Source: JBALVT01 sp045110675
GTDB taxonomy: Bacteria; Pseudomonadota; Gammaproteobacteria; Pseudomonadales; Halieaceae
Length of the DNA: 8,404 nt
Direction of reading: 5' to 3'
NCBI GenBank assembly: GCA_045110675.1
Contig: JBGCGJ010000077.1
Location: 1 to 8,404, forward strand
In this document: positions 1-7,790 of the stretch, one piece after another
Numbering within the stretch: the stretch's first letter is position 1
Layout: each line of letters opens with the position of its first letter
Notes under the pieces: generated by a model
Seen by the model: the letters and a program-made list of their open reading frames with translations, nothing else
What the model was told of the DNA's origin: nothing
The model's database searches: none
Made by a program: the position numbers and the translations under genes

Positions 1-463
1 GTACGGTTTGGCCAAAGGCTAAGCCTGCTAGCGTGGCGGTATCAAAATAGGAAAAAGGGTGGAATGGATTGCGTTTAATGGCGCAGCGCTCTACAGCCGC
101 GTTAATAAATCCTGCGTCGAAGTGGGAGTTGTGGGCGACCAGCACTGCGCGGGTGCATTCCTGTTCGCGTATTTCTTTGCGAACGATACTGAATAGTTCT
201 GTGAGGGCGGCCTCTTCGGCGATGTCTTCTCGGAAGGGGTGGTAGGGATCGATGCCGGTGAAGTCCAGGGCGGACTGTTCTATGTTGGCCCCTTCGAAGG
301 GTTTAACGTGGAAGTTGTAAGTGCGGTGTACCCCCAGGTTTCCGTCTTCATCCATGCGCACTATGCTGGCGGCGATTTCCAAAATCGCGTCTGTTCCGGC
401 GGTAAAGCCGCCGGTTTCGATATCGACTACCACGGGTAGAAAACCGCGAAAGCGTTCGTTCAT
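1..463 (-). CDS. rnt: Ribonuclease T (partial, 3' end outside window)
   Basis: RNase T is a DEDD-family 3'-to-5' exoribonuclease that trims tRNA, 5S/23S rRNA and other stable RNA 3' ends and takes part in tRNA end turnover in the cytoplasm. The first 154 codons are present. Exo I is seen at residues 12-18 (VVDIETG, with metal ligands D14 and E16), the conserved KPFEGANIE and DFTGIDP segments follow, and Exo II is AHNSHFD ending in D116. The family-specific block KRNPFHPFSYFDTATLAGLAFGQTV closes the visible part. The last motif (AHSALYDTE in relatives, carrying the catalytic His and Asp) lies beyond the window edge. ATG at 463 is chosen because GGAAG sits 8 nt upstream. A GTG eight codons further up is possible but less well placed. 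The gene starts 29 bp after pyrC in the same direction, so the two are probably co-transcribed. The assignment is confident. Confidence 0.95.
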   Translation of the reverse strand, partial: MNERFRGFLPVVVDIETGGFTAGTDAILEIAASIVRMDEDGNLGVHRTYNFHVKPFEGANIEQSALDFTGIDPYHPFREDIAEEAALTELFSIVRKEIREQECTRAVLVAHNSHFDAGFINAAVERCAIKRNPFHPFSYFDTATLAGLAFGQTV

Positions 464-492
464 TCGATGAGCTTCCGTGGTCGCCACCGAAT

Positions 493-1548
493 CTAGGCTC
501 CGCTTTCGTTGCTGTTGTTGACTTGCCACTGAACGTTTTCGCCGGCGCGAAGCGGGGTGAGAAAGCCGTTTCCCAATGGCAGCTGTGCGGGAACTTGCCA
601 GGGTTTTTTGCGCAGGGTAATGGTGTCGGTATTGCGGGGTAATCGGTAAAAGTCGGGTCCGAATTGAGAGGCGAAGCCTTCCAGCTTGTCCAGTTTCCCC
701 ATTTGCTCAAACACCTCTGCATAAAACTCTATAGCCGCATGCCCGGTGTACACGCCTGCGCAGCCGCAGTCTGTTTCTTTGTTGTCTGTGGTGTGGGGCG
801 CAGAATCGGTTCCCAGGAAGAACTTGGGGTTGCCTGAGGTGGCTGCCTCGCGCAGTGCCTGTTGATGGCTGTTGCGCTTGAGTATGGGCAGGCAGTAATA
901 ATGGGGGCGAATTCCGCCCACCAGCATGTCGTTGCGGTTGAACAGAAGATGATGCGCGGTGATCGTGGCGGCGACATTTGCCGGTGACTCGCTGACGAAG
1001 GATACGGCGTCGGTAGTGGTGATGTGCTCGAGCACCACTCGTAACTTTGGGAATCTGGCTGTAATGGGCGCCAGGTGTCGGTCGATGAAGACTTTTTCCC
1101 GATCAAAAATATCGATGTCGGAATCGGTTACTTCGCCGTGGATTAGCAAGGGTAAGTCGACTTCTTCCATGGCGGCCAGTGTGGGGTAGAGGCTGGCGAG
1201 ATCGGCAACACCTGCATCGGAATTGGTGGTGGCTCCGGCCGGGTAGAGCTTAACCGCGTGCACAAAGTCACTGGCAGCTGCCAATTTAATTTCTTCGGCG
1301 CTGGTTTGATCGGTGAGATACAACACCATCAACGGCTTAAATTTTCGTGGCAGGGCGGTCATCGCCGCCAGGATACGATCTCGATATTGGGCCGCCTCGG
1401 ACACGGTGGTGGCCGGTGGGGTGAGGTTGGGCATTACAATCACGCGCTGGAAATATCGGGCCATATCGGCGCAGGTATGCGCCAGGGCTTCGCCGTCACG
1501 CAGATGTACGTGCCAGTCATCCGGGCGGGTCAGTGTCAGTTCGGTCAC
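493..1548 (-). CDS. pyrC: Dihydroorotase (class II, E. coli PyrC type)
   Basis: PyrC is a cytoplasmic zinc amidohydrolase that interconverts carbamoyl-aspartate and dihydroorotate, the third step of de novo pyrimidine synthesis. The 351-residue product matches the usual length of about 348. Metal ligands expected from E. coli PyrC are visible: HVH at H13 and H15 (in DDWHVHLRDG), the carboxylated lysine K100 in VKLYPAGATTNS, H137 in LIHGEVTD, H175 in LEHITTTD, and D248 in FLGTDSAPH. The substrate-contact segment MLVGGIRPHYYCLPILKR is also intact. The start is GTG at 1548. A stop codon lies four codons upstream in frame and no better ATG exists, while only a weak AGG precedes it, so initiation may be modest. 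The gene diverges from argG and is followed 29 bp later by rnt. Very confident. Confidence 0.97.
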   Translation of the reverse strand: MTELTLTRPDDWHVHLRDGEALAHTCADMARYFQRVIVMPNLTPPATTVSEAAQYRDRILAAMTALPRKFKPLMVLYLTDQTSAEEIKLAAASDFVHAVKLYPAGATTNSDAGVADLASLYPTLAAMEEVDLPLLIHGEVTDSDIDIFDREKVFIDRHLAPITARFPKLRVVLEHITTTDAVSFVSESPANVAATITAHHLLFNRNDMLVGGIRPHYYCLPILKRNSHQQALREAATSGNPKFFLGTDSAPHTTDNKETDCGCAGVYTGHAAIEFYAEVFEQMGKLDKLEGFASQFGPDFYRLPRNTDTITLRKKPWQVPAQLPLGNGFLTPLRAGENVQWQVNNSNESGA

Positions 1549-1694
1549 AAAGTGCCTGTGCTATGAAGAGCGGAGGGTGAATGCTACCGCAAAGGGGCCG
1601 TAACGGGAATAACCTTGTCTATACAGACTGGGAATTACAGCCGCTCAAGAGTAGAATGTGCGGCCTTTGAAACACAGCGTGCACGGAGCACTTC
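1549..1694. promoter_or_regulatory. Divergent promoter region between pyrC and argG
   Basis: These 146 bp separate two divergently transcribed biosynthetic genes and must hold both promoters. Toward argG, TAGAAT at 1652-1657 is a reasonable -10 element, but the -35 position (TGGGAA, 1629-1634) matches consensus at only 3 of 6 bases. Toward pyrC, TATAGA (complement of 1618-1623) with TTGAGC (complement of 1643-1648) is possible but has a long 19-bp spacer. No clear ArgR box, attenuator or terminator was found. The assignment of individual elements is inference. Confidence 0.35.
1684..1688 (+). promoter_or_regulatory. Ribosome binding site of argG
   Basis: CGGAG lies 6 nt before the ATG at 1695. 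This fixes the start and gives the product the N-terminus expected for type-1 ArgG, with the ATP-binding SGGLDTS motif at residues 12-18. Confidence 0.7.
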
Positions 1695-2915
1695 ATGTCT
1701 GAATCGAACAAAGTTGTACTGGCCTACTCAGGTGGATTGGATACCTCGGTGATTGTGCGTTGGCTACAAGACACCTATAACAGCGAGGTGGTGACTTTCA
1801 CTGCCGATATCGGTCAGGGCGAGGAAGTCGAACCGGCTCGCGCCAAAGCCGAGGCGCTCGGTGTTAAAGAGATTTATATTGATGATTTGCGCGAAGAGTT
1901 TGTACGCGACTTTGTCTTTCCTATGTTTCGCGCCAATACCATCTACGAAGGCGAGTATCTGCTGGGCACTTCTATCGCCCGGCCTTTGATTTCCAAGCGT
2001 CTGATCGAGATCGCGAATGAAACCGGCGCCGACACCATTTCGCATGGCGCTACCGGTAAGGGTAATGACCAGGTGCGTTTTGAGCTCGGTGCCTATGCAC
2101 TAAAGCCGGGTATTAAGATCATTGCTCCCTGGCGCGAGTGGGATTTGAGCTCACGAGAATCGCTAATGGCTTACTGCGAAACGCGCAATATCCCCGTAGA
2201 TTTCTCCAGTAGTAAGAAAAAGTCTCCCTACTCTATGGATGCCAACTTGCTGCATATTTCCTTCGAAGGCGGCATCCTGGAAGACCCTTGGGCGGAGCCA
2301 GAGGAAGATATGTGGCGCTGGAGTGTGAGCCCTGAGGCAGCACCCGACACAGCTACCTATATTGAACTTGAATACGAGCGTGGCGACATTGTGGCTATTA
2401 ACGGTGAAACCATGAGCCCTGCCACTGTTTTGGAATACCTGAACAAAGTAGGCGGCGCTAACGGTATCGGCCGTGACGATATTGTAGAGAACCGCTATGT
2501 GGGTATGAAATCTCGCGGTTGCTACGAGACTCCCGGTGGCACCATTATGCTGCGTGCACACCGTGCCATTGAATCTCTGACACTGGATCGCGAAGTGGCC
2601 CACTTGAAAGATGAGCTGATGCCTCGCTACGCCAATGTGATTTACAACGGTTACTGGTGGTCGCCCGAGCGTAAGATGCTGCAGGCTGCCATTGATGATT
2701 CTCAGACAATGGTAAACGGTACTGTTCGCCTCAAACTCTACAAAGGCAATGTGATTGTCGCTGGTCGACAATCTAAAGACAGTCTGTTTGATGAAAGTAT
2801 CGCCACCTTTGAAGATGACGAAGGGGCCTACAATCAGGCCGATGCCGAAGGCTTTATCAAGTTGAATGCGCTGCGTATGCGTATTGCTGCCAATAAAGGC
2901 CGAACTCTGCTCTAG
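1695..2915 (+). CDS. argG: Argininosuccinate synthase (type 1)
   Basis: ArgG condenses citrulline and aspartate with ATP to form argininosuccinate, AMP and pyrophosphate, the penultimate step of arginine synthesis in the cytoplasm. The 406-residue protein carries the N-type ATP pyrophosphatase P-loop SGGLDTS at residues 12-18. It also has the family signature GATGKGNDQVRFE at 118-130, and SPYSMDANLLHISFEGGILEDP at about 178-198 in the synthase domain. The size and these signatures fit the type-1 family found in pseudomonads, animals and many bacteria, rather than the longer (about 447-residue) E. coli enzyme. The LOG-family gene follows after only 12 bp on the same strand, suggesting one transcript. 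Very confident. Confidence 0.98.
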   Translation: MSESNKVVLAYSGGLDTSVIVRWLQDTYNSEVVTFTADIGQGEEVEPARAKAEALGVKEIYIDDLREEFVRDFVFPMFRANTIYEGEYLLGTSIARPLISKRLIEIANETGADTISHGATGKGNDQVRFELGAYALKPGIKIIAPWREWDLSSRESLMAYCETRNIPVDFSSSKKKSPYSMDANLLHISFEGGILEDPWAEPEEDMWRWSVSPEAAPDTATYIELEYERGDIVAINGETMSPATVLEYLNKVGGANGIGRDDIVENRYVGMKSRGCYETPGGTIMLRAHRAIESLTLDREVAHLKDELMPRYANVIYNGYWWSPERKMLQAAIDDSQTMVNGTVRLKLYKGNVIVAGRQSKDSLFDESIATFEDDEGAYNQADAEGFIKLNALRMRIAANKGRTLL

Positions 2916-2927
2916 GAATCATTACGA

Positions 2928-3509
2928 ATGGAATCAGTTTGCCTTTATTTGGGGTCGAGCCCCGGTGCGCGTCCTGAGTACGAAGCTTGTGTGAAGCAGC
3001 TGGCTACTATTATTGCCAATCGTGGTATGACGTTGGTGTATGGCGGTGGCAATGTCGGTCTGATGGGGGTTGCTGCTAATGCTGCACTAGAGGCGGGTGG
3101 TAAAGTGATTGGAGTGATTCCGACGGACATCGCCGACAAGGAAGTGGGGCATTACGGCCTGACGGAATTGCAGGTGGTGGATTCTATGCATGAGCGCAAG
3201 ATGCGTATGGCGAAGTTGGCTGATGGGATTATCGCTTTGCCTGGTGGGCTGGGCACTTTGGAAGAGCTGTTTGAGATGTTGACCTGGTCGCAGTTGGGGT
3301 TTCACAACAAGCCTATCGGGCTGGTTAATGTGGAAGGGTATTTTGATTTGTTGTTGTCGTTTCTCGATAGCATGGTGGTTGAGCGGTTTGTGAAGCAAGA
3401 CCATCGGGATTTGTTGTTGACTGAGCGGGATCCTGAGGTGTTGTTGGATCGGATGGTTGATTATGTGCCACCGACCACAGACAAATGGCTGGATTTGGAT
3501 CGCAGCTAG
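2928..3509 (+). CDS. LOG-family (TIGR00730) nucleotide 5'-monophosphate phosphoribohydrolase
   Basis: LOG-type proteins have a Rossmann-like fold. The studied members cleave the N-glycosidic bond of nucleoside 5'-monophosphates such as AMP or cytokinin ribotides, releasing base and ribose 5-phosphate. The 193-residue product has the diagnostic PGGLGTLEE motif at 105-113, preceded by YGGGNVGLMG at 38-47 and the conserved SMHERK at 86-91. Length is normal for the family. The ATG at 2928 lies 12 bp after argG, and an AGGAA that overlaps the argG stop (TAGGAA) acts as ribosome binding site, so translation is probably linked to argG. The 3' half uses TTG very heavily for leucine and is G/T-rich on the coding strand, unlike argG. 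The true substrate in this organism is unknown: 'cytokinin-activating' annotations for bacterial members are often only names by homology. Confidence 0.93.
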   Translation: MESVCLYLGSSPGARPEYEACVKQLATIIANRGMTLVYGGGNVGLMGVAANAALEAGGKVIGVIPTDIADKEVGHYGLTELQVVDSMHERKMRMAKLADGIIALPGGLGTLEELFEMLTWSQLGFHNKPIGLVNVEGYFDLLLSFLDSMVVERFVKQDHRDLLLTERDPEVLLDRMVDYVPPTTDKWLDLDRS

Positions 3510-6500
3510 TTAATGAAAGTCTCGCGAAGCTACCGGCAGGTTCTGTAATTCGCTGGTGTAGTCAACTAATGCTCCGGCAATAATGTGTATCACATTGTCC
3601 TTAGTCTCCAGTGTGCCTTTTACCAACAGTAACTGCCCCGTCATCAACTCTTTTCGAAAGCGCTGTTGAGTGCTCTGCCACACGACAATATTGCTGTTAC
3701 CGGTTTCATCTTCCAGGGTTAAGAACAATACGCCGGATGCGGTGCCGGGGCGTTGTCTGCAGGTGACAAGGCCGGCAATGCGCACCAGGCGATTGTTGCC
3801 TACCTGTGCTAAGTCAGAATAGCGTTTGCATTGATTGAACGGCGGCTTGTGGCGCAGCAGACTCATTGGGTGTGAGCGTAGGGTTACGCCGGTGGCTCGA
3901 TAGTCGGCTAATACTTCTTCGGCGATTCCTGGCGCGGGGAGGGCGATTTTGTCGTTGAAGAAGTCGGCGCGTTGCCGGTGTTCGTCTTGCAATAGGGGTT
4001 TGGCTTCTTCCAGGGCCATTATCTGCCACTGGGATTGGTGTCGGTGACCGCTGAGTGAGGCCAGGGCATCGGCATCGGCCAGGGCTTCCATATCTCGTTT
4101 GTTCAATTGTGCCCGCAGACGCAAATCGCTGATCTGGCGGTAGGGGCTTTTCCAGCGTTGTTCTACGATGCGTTCGGCGCCGCTTTTGCTGAGGCCTTTT
4201 ACAAGCCGTAGGCCCAGACGAAGTGGTGGTTGGGTTTGTGTTGTGGAACGGCTATCCAAAAGTTGGTGGTCCCAATCGCTTTGGTTGACGTCGATAGGCA
4301 ACACCGTGACCTCGTGGCGGCGGGCGTCCTGGATAAGTTGCGAAGGGGAATAAAACCCCATGGGCTGGCTGTTGAGTAATCCGGTATAAAAAGCGGCGGG
4401 GTGGTGGCGTTTCAACCAGGAAGAGACGTAGGCCAACAGTGCGAAGCTGGCGGAGTGTGATTCCGGGAAACCATAGCCTCCAAAACCCTTAATTTGTTCA
4501 AACAGGCGCTTGGCAAATTCTTCGTTATAGCCGCGTTCAATCATGCCCTTGGTGAGTTTCTTTTCGAAGCTCAGAAGCTTGCTGTTTTTGCCCCAGTTGG
4601 TAATGGCCTGGCGCAATTGGTCGGCCTCGCCGCCGCTGAAACCAGCGGCGACCATTGCCAACTTGATGACCTGCTCCTGAAAAATAGGCACGCCCAGGGT
4701 GCGGTCGAGTACGTCTTTGATTTCATCGCTGGGGTAGGTGATTTTCTCCAACCCCTGTTTGCGCCGCAGGTAGGGGTGCACCATGTCACCCTGAATCGGG
4801 CCGGGGCGGACAATGGCAATCTCAATGACCAGGTCGTAAAAGCATTCGGGTTTTAGTCTGGGTAGCATGGACATTTGTGCGCGGGACTCAATTTGAAACA
4901 CACCCAGGCTGTCTGCTTTTTGCAGCATTTGATAGGTGGCTTTGTCTTCTTTGGGAATGTCGTTGATGTCTTTAATAGCGGGACAATAGGTGTGAACCAT
5001 TTGCAGGCTTTTGCGAATCGCCGACAACATGCCCAGGGCCAGAATGTCTACCTTTAGCAGACCCAGAGATTCAATATCTTCCTTGTCCCATTGAATGACG
5101 GTGCGGTCAGCCATGCTGGCATTCTCTACCGGCACCAAAGTGGATATTGGGCTGCGAGTAATCACAAAACCACCCACGTGCTGGGACAAGTGACGGGGGA
5201 AGCCGAGTATTTGCTGAACGAGGTTGTAGAACAATTCTGCCTGGCGGTTGTGTGAAGCAATGCCCTGTTCTTCGAAACGTTTGCTGAGATCTTTGGTCCT
5301 GTCCCACCAGGCTAAAGATTTGGCGAGGTCGTCGACAAACACGGGGTCGAGGCCCAGAGCTTTGCCTACATCGCGCACAGCACTGCGAGAGCGATAGGTG
5401 ATTACCGTGGCAGCTAAGGCTGCGCGTTTACGAGAGTATTTCCGGTAGATGTATTGAATGACTTCTTCCCGGCGCTCGTGTTCGAAGTCGACATCGATGT
5501 CCGGGGGCTCGTCACGCTCTTTGGAAATGAAACGTTCGAACAGCAGAGAAATTTGCTCCGGGGAAACCTCGGTAATAAACAGGCAATAGCACACCACAGA
5601 GTTGGCCGCAGAGCCGCGCCCCTGACACAGAATGTTTCTATCGCGGGCGAAGCGTACGATGTCGTACACCGTGAGAAAGTAATATTCGTAGTTGAGCTCT
5701 TCAATGAGTTTCAGCTCTCTTGCAATGCGCCGTTCAATTTCAATGGGCACGCCCTGTGGCCAGCGCACCTTACAACCACTTGCCACGAGTTCACGTAAAT
5801 AACGATTGGCGCTGTAGTTTTCAGGCACCACTTCTTCAGGGTATTCATAGCGCAACTCTTCGAGGCTGAAATCGCAGAGGCTGGCAATGTATTGCGCTTC
5901 TTCCAGTAGCGCTCGGGGGTAAAGTTTCTCAAGCTTCGCCTGCGAGCGAAGATGCTGCTGACTATTGGCCAGGCGCTTACGGCCCAGTTGGTCAATGCTG
6001 GAGTTGTGCTTTAGCGCCGTAAACACGTCGTGCAATGGTTTGCGAGTGGCGCAGTGCATTTGCACGTTGGAGCAGGCGACCATAGGAATGTTCAAGGTGC
6101 TGGCGGTTTGGTAATGGGCCATGTAGCCATCTGCCTCGTTGTTGCCCAGCACATGGCACACACCGAGCCAGAGGCGCTGTTTACACAGGCGCTTTAACTG
6201 CAAACCATAGGCCTGAGTAGTTTCACTGTTGTCTTGCGGTAACCAGATAAGCAGACAGCGCTTAAGGTGAAAGATCACATCGCGCAGGCTCACCCGATAT
6301 TCGCCCTTGGGGCTGCGCCGCCTGGCCATGCTGATCAGCCCCGACAGTTCACTGTAGGCCGCGCGCGATGGTACCAAAGCTAACAATTTAACCCCTTCTT
6401 CGAGTGTGAACTCGCTGCCAATGATGAGCTGCAGGCCTACTTCCTTGGCCGCTACATGGGCTTTTACCACACCCGCCAAAGAGCACTCGTCGGTAATGGC

Positions 6501-6608
6501 CAGGGCGGAGTATCCCAACTGTGCAGCGTGCTCAACCAGTTCATGGGGGTGAGAGGCGCTGCGTAGGAAGCTGTAGTTGCTTAGGCAGTGGAGTTCGGTG
6601 TGGCGCAT
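3510..6608 (-). CDS. dnaE2: Error-prone DNA polymerase III alpha subunit homologue DnaE2 (ImuC)
   Basis: DnaE2 is a C-family polymerase used for translesion synthesis and damage-induced mutagenesis. In many bacteria it works with ImuA and ImuB. The 1032-residue product shows the N-terminal PHP domain (TELHCLSNYSFLRSASHPHE from residue 4). In the palm, PPDIDVDFEHERRE at 368-381 holds the likely catalytic D372 and D374, and VDILALGML supplies the third aspartate, D521. The fingers/clamp-binding region follows (for example SLGVFQIESRAQMSML and GFGGYGFPESHSASFALLAY), then a helix-hairpin-helix region near 800-840 and a C-terminal OB fold at about 940-1010. It lacks the extra C-terminal tau-binding region of replicative DnaE, as DnaE2 proteins do. 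The ATG at 6608 lies 8 nt after the intI stop with no visible Shine-Dalgarno, so coupled translation from intI is likely. It is therefore predicted to be SOS-induced from the promoter before intI. No frameshift is seen. Confidence 0.96.
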   Translation of the reverse strand: MRHTELHCLSNYSFLRSASHPHELVEHAAQLGYSALAITDECSLAGVVKAHVAAKEVGLQLIIGSEFTLEEGVKLLALVPSRAAYSELSGLISMARRRSPKGEYRVSLRDVIFHLKRCLLIWLPQDNSETTQAYGLQLKRLCKQRLWLGVCHVLGNNEADGYMAHYQTASTLNIPMVACSNVQMHCATRKPLHDVFTALKHNSSIDQLGRKRLANSQQHLRSQAKLEKLYPRALLEEAQYIASLCDFSLEELRYEYPEEVVPENYSANRYLRELVASGCKVRWPQGVPIEIERRIARELKLIEELNYEYYFLTVYDIVRFARDRNILCQGRGSAANSVVCYCLFITEVSPEQISLLFERFISKERDEPPDIDVDFEHERREEVIQYIYRKYSRKRAALAATVITYRSRSAVRDVGKALGLDPVFVDDLAKSLAWWDRTKDLSKRFEEQGIASHNRQAELFYNLVQQILGFPRHLSQHVGGFVITRSPISTLVPVENASMADRTVIQWDKEDIESLGLLKVDILALGMLSAIRKSLQMVHTYCPAIKDINDIPKEDKATYQMLQKADSLGVFQIESRAQMSMLPRLKPECFYDLVIEIAIVRPGPIQGDMVHPYLRRKQGLEKITYPSDEIKDVLDRTLGVPIFQEQVIKLAMVAAGFSGGEADQLRQAITNWGKNSKLLSFEKKLTKGMIERGYNEEFAKRLFEQIKGFGGYGFPESHSASFALLAYVSSWLKRHHPAAFYTGLLNSQPMGFYSPSQLIQDARRHEVTVLPIDVNQSDWDHQLLDSRSTTQTQPPLRLGLRLVKGLSKSGAERIVEQRWKSPYRQISDLRLRAQLNKRDMEALADADALASLSGHRHQSQWQIMALEEAKPLLQDEHRQRADFFNDKIALPAPGIAEEVLADYRATGVTLRSHPMSLLRHKPPFNQCKRYSDLAQVGNNRLVRIAGLVTCRQRPGTASGVLFLTLEDETGNSNIVVWQSTQQRFRKELMTGQLLLVKGTLETKDNVIHIIAGALVDYTSELQNLPVASRDFH

Positions 6609-6616
6609 GAGTAAGC

Positions 6617-7600
6617 TTAGCTGTCCATGGGGCTGATCACACCCATAGCTCCCCGCCCCAATACATGCGTATAGATTTCAGTGGTTTTAACATCGCTGTG
6701 ACCCAGCAGCTTTTGTATGGTTCGCAAGTCGTAACCTTGCTGCAGTAAACGCGTGGCAAAGCTGTGCCTAAAAGTATGACAACTGACGGGCTTGATAATT
6801 TTGGCGGCGAGTTTGGCTTGTCGAACACGCTTTGCCAAAGAGGTCGGATGAAGATGGTGTCGACGCAGAACACCTGAACGAGGGTCTTTACCTATAGCGG
6901 TGGAAGGAAACAAATATTGCCAACCCAATTCGCGCGCAGCGCTGGGTTTTTTCCTGGCCAGAGCATAGGGAAGATAAACCTCACCATAGCCATCTTCAGT
7001 ATCGCGGCTATGTAGCTTTGCAACGTCTTCAAGTTGTAGAGCAAGCTGATCCTTCAAACACTCTGGTAGAAGTGTTACACGATCTTTATCGCCCTTACCT
7101 GAGCGTACTGTAATAGTGCCAAGCTCAAAGTCGAGGTCCTTTACGCGAAGAGAAAGCAATTCAGCCTGACGTAAACCGGAGCCATAAATAAGCTCTATCA
7201 TGGTTCGGTAGTTTCCATTCAGACCGGTGAGTATTCGTGTTACCTCGGCATGGGTAAGTACTACAGGTATTCGCCTCCGTTGACGTGCTTTTTCGAAGTC
7301 CAGCTGTTCCAGTTCAAATTGCAGGAATTTGCGATATAAGTAGACCAGTGCATTCAATGCAATACGCTGAGTGGCCGGCGAACAGTCGCGGGCGCTGCCC
7401 AGATGACTTAGGAACTGGTTGATCTCTAGCGCACCCATGAGCTTTGGGTGTTGTTTTTTATGAAACAGAATAAATCGCCTTATCCAATGTATGTAGGTTT
7501 TCTCGGTCTGGTAGGAATAGCCCTTGTCCCGAAAATCCTGCCTAAGCTGATGGATAAAGCGATTTGACCCTACCGGGATTGAATGACGAATATCGTCCAT
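6617..7600 (-). CDS. intI: Integron integrase (tyrosine recombinase)
   Basis: IntI inserts and excises gene cassettes by recombining attC sites with attI. The 327-residue product has an N-terminal SAM-like core-binding domain (about 14-95) and a C-terminal catalytic domain. The catalytic set is complete: R144 in GSGLRQAE, K169 in SGKGDKDR, H275 and R278 in HTFRHSFATRLLQQG, H301 in LLGHSDVKTTEIYTHV, and nucleophile Y310. The segment at about 206-250 (YLPYALARKKPSAARELGWQYLFPS, then DPRSGVLRRHH) is the extra patch that separates integron integrases from XerC/XerD and phage integrases. An attC site downstream on the other side supports this. The ATG at 7600 is preceded by a weak GAGA. The gene reads away from the cassettes, as expected, and its stop is 8 bp before dnaE2. 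It appears intact and active. Confidence 0.96.
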   Translation of the reverse strand: MDDIRHSIPVGSNRFIHQLRQDFRDKGYSYQTEKTYIHWIRRFILFHKKQHPKLMGALEINQFLSHLGSARDCSPATQRIALNALVYLYRKFLQFELEQLDFEKARQRRRIPVVLTHAEVTRILTGLNGNYRTMIELIYGSGLRQAELLSLRVKDLDFELGTITVRSGKGDKDRVTLLPECLKDQLALQLEDVAKLHSRDTEDGYGEVYLPYALARKKPSAARELGWQYLFPSTAIGKDPRSGVLRRHHLHPTSLAKRVRQAKLAAKIIKPVSCHTFRHSFATRLLQQGYDLRTIQKLLGHSDVKTTEIYTHVLGRGAMGVISPMDS

Positions 7601-7602
7601 GA

Positions 7603-7615
7603 GTTTGTCTCAAAC
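7603..7615 (-). repeat. Small inverted repeat in the intI leader
   Basis: GTTTG-AGA-CAAAC forms a 5-bp stem immediately before the intI start codon. The only Shine-Dalgarno-like bases (GAGA) fall at its loop. It is short and could be chance, but in a leader this brief it could lower translation of the integrase. Confidence 0.3.
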
Positions 7616-7621
7616 AATTAA

Positions 7622-7637
7622 CTGTATATATATACAG
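7622..7637 (-). promoter_or_regulatory. LexA binding site (SOS box)
   Basis: CTGT-(AT)4-ACAG is a perfect palindrome. Over the 20-bp window 7620-7639 it differs from the Escherichia coli SOS consensus at one end base only. It ends about 20 bp before the intI start codon and covers the proposed -10 element, so bound LexA would block transcription of intI and dnaE2 until DNA damage. Confidence 0.93.
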
Positions 7638-7653
7638 TATCCTGTTTTGTCGA
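7625..7653 (-). promoter_or_regulatory. Candidate promoter of intI-dnaE2, overlapped by the SOS box
   Basis: On the minus strand TCGACA (complement of 7648-7653, 5 of 6 matches to the -35 consensus) is followed after 17 bp by TATATA (7625-7630, 4 of 6 matches to the -10 consensus). Transcription would begin near 7617-7619, leaving a 5' leader of under 20 nt. The element positions are inferred. The overlap with the LexA site is the expected layout for SOS-regulated integrases. Confidence 0.6.
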
Positions 7654-7790
7654 AATTTCAAACCGGTTTTTCAGCGGAATCGCCCGTCTTTTGGGTATTA
7701 GCTAATTGCAACTTATTGTTTTTATGAGGTTTTAAACCTTGAGCATCGATACATCTATGGACGGATTTGATGTCTGAATGCGATAGAGTA

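Noticed and set aside
348..722. 124-residue minus-strand frame across the pyrC-rnt junction
   Set aside because: It overlaps two well-supported genes in another frame and has a low-complexity, Arg/Ser-rich composition.
2163..2771. 202-residue open frame antisense to argG
   Set aside because: It lies wholly inside the clearly coding argG, has no ribosome binding site and no recognisable motifs. It is a shadow frame.
4494..5798. Plus-strand frames inside dnaE2 (for example 4494-4856 and 5454-5798)
   Set aside because: They are antisense to continuous, motif-complete dnaE2 sequence and have no family resemblance.
6617..7600. Prophage or XerC/D recombinase instead of an integron integrase
   Set aside because: The extra patch at residues about 206-250 and the adjacent attC site are specific to integron integrases. 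No phage genes or dif site are seen.
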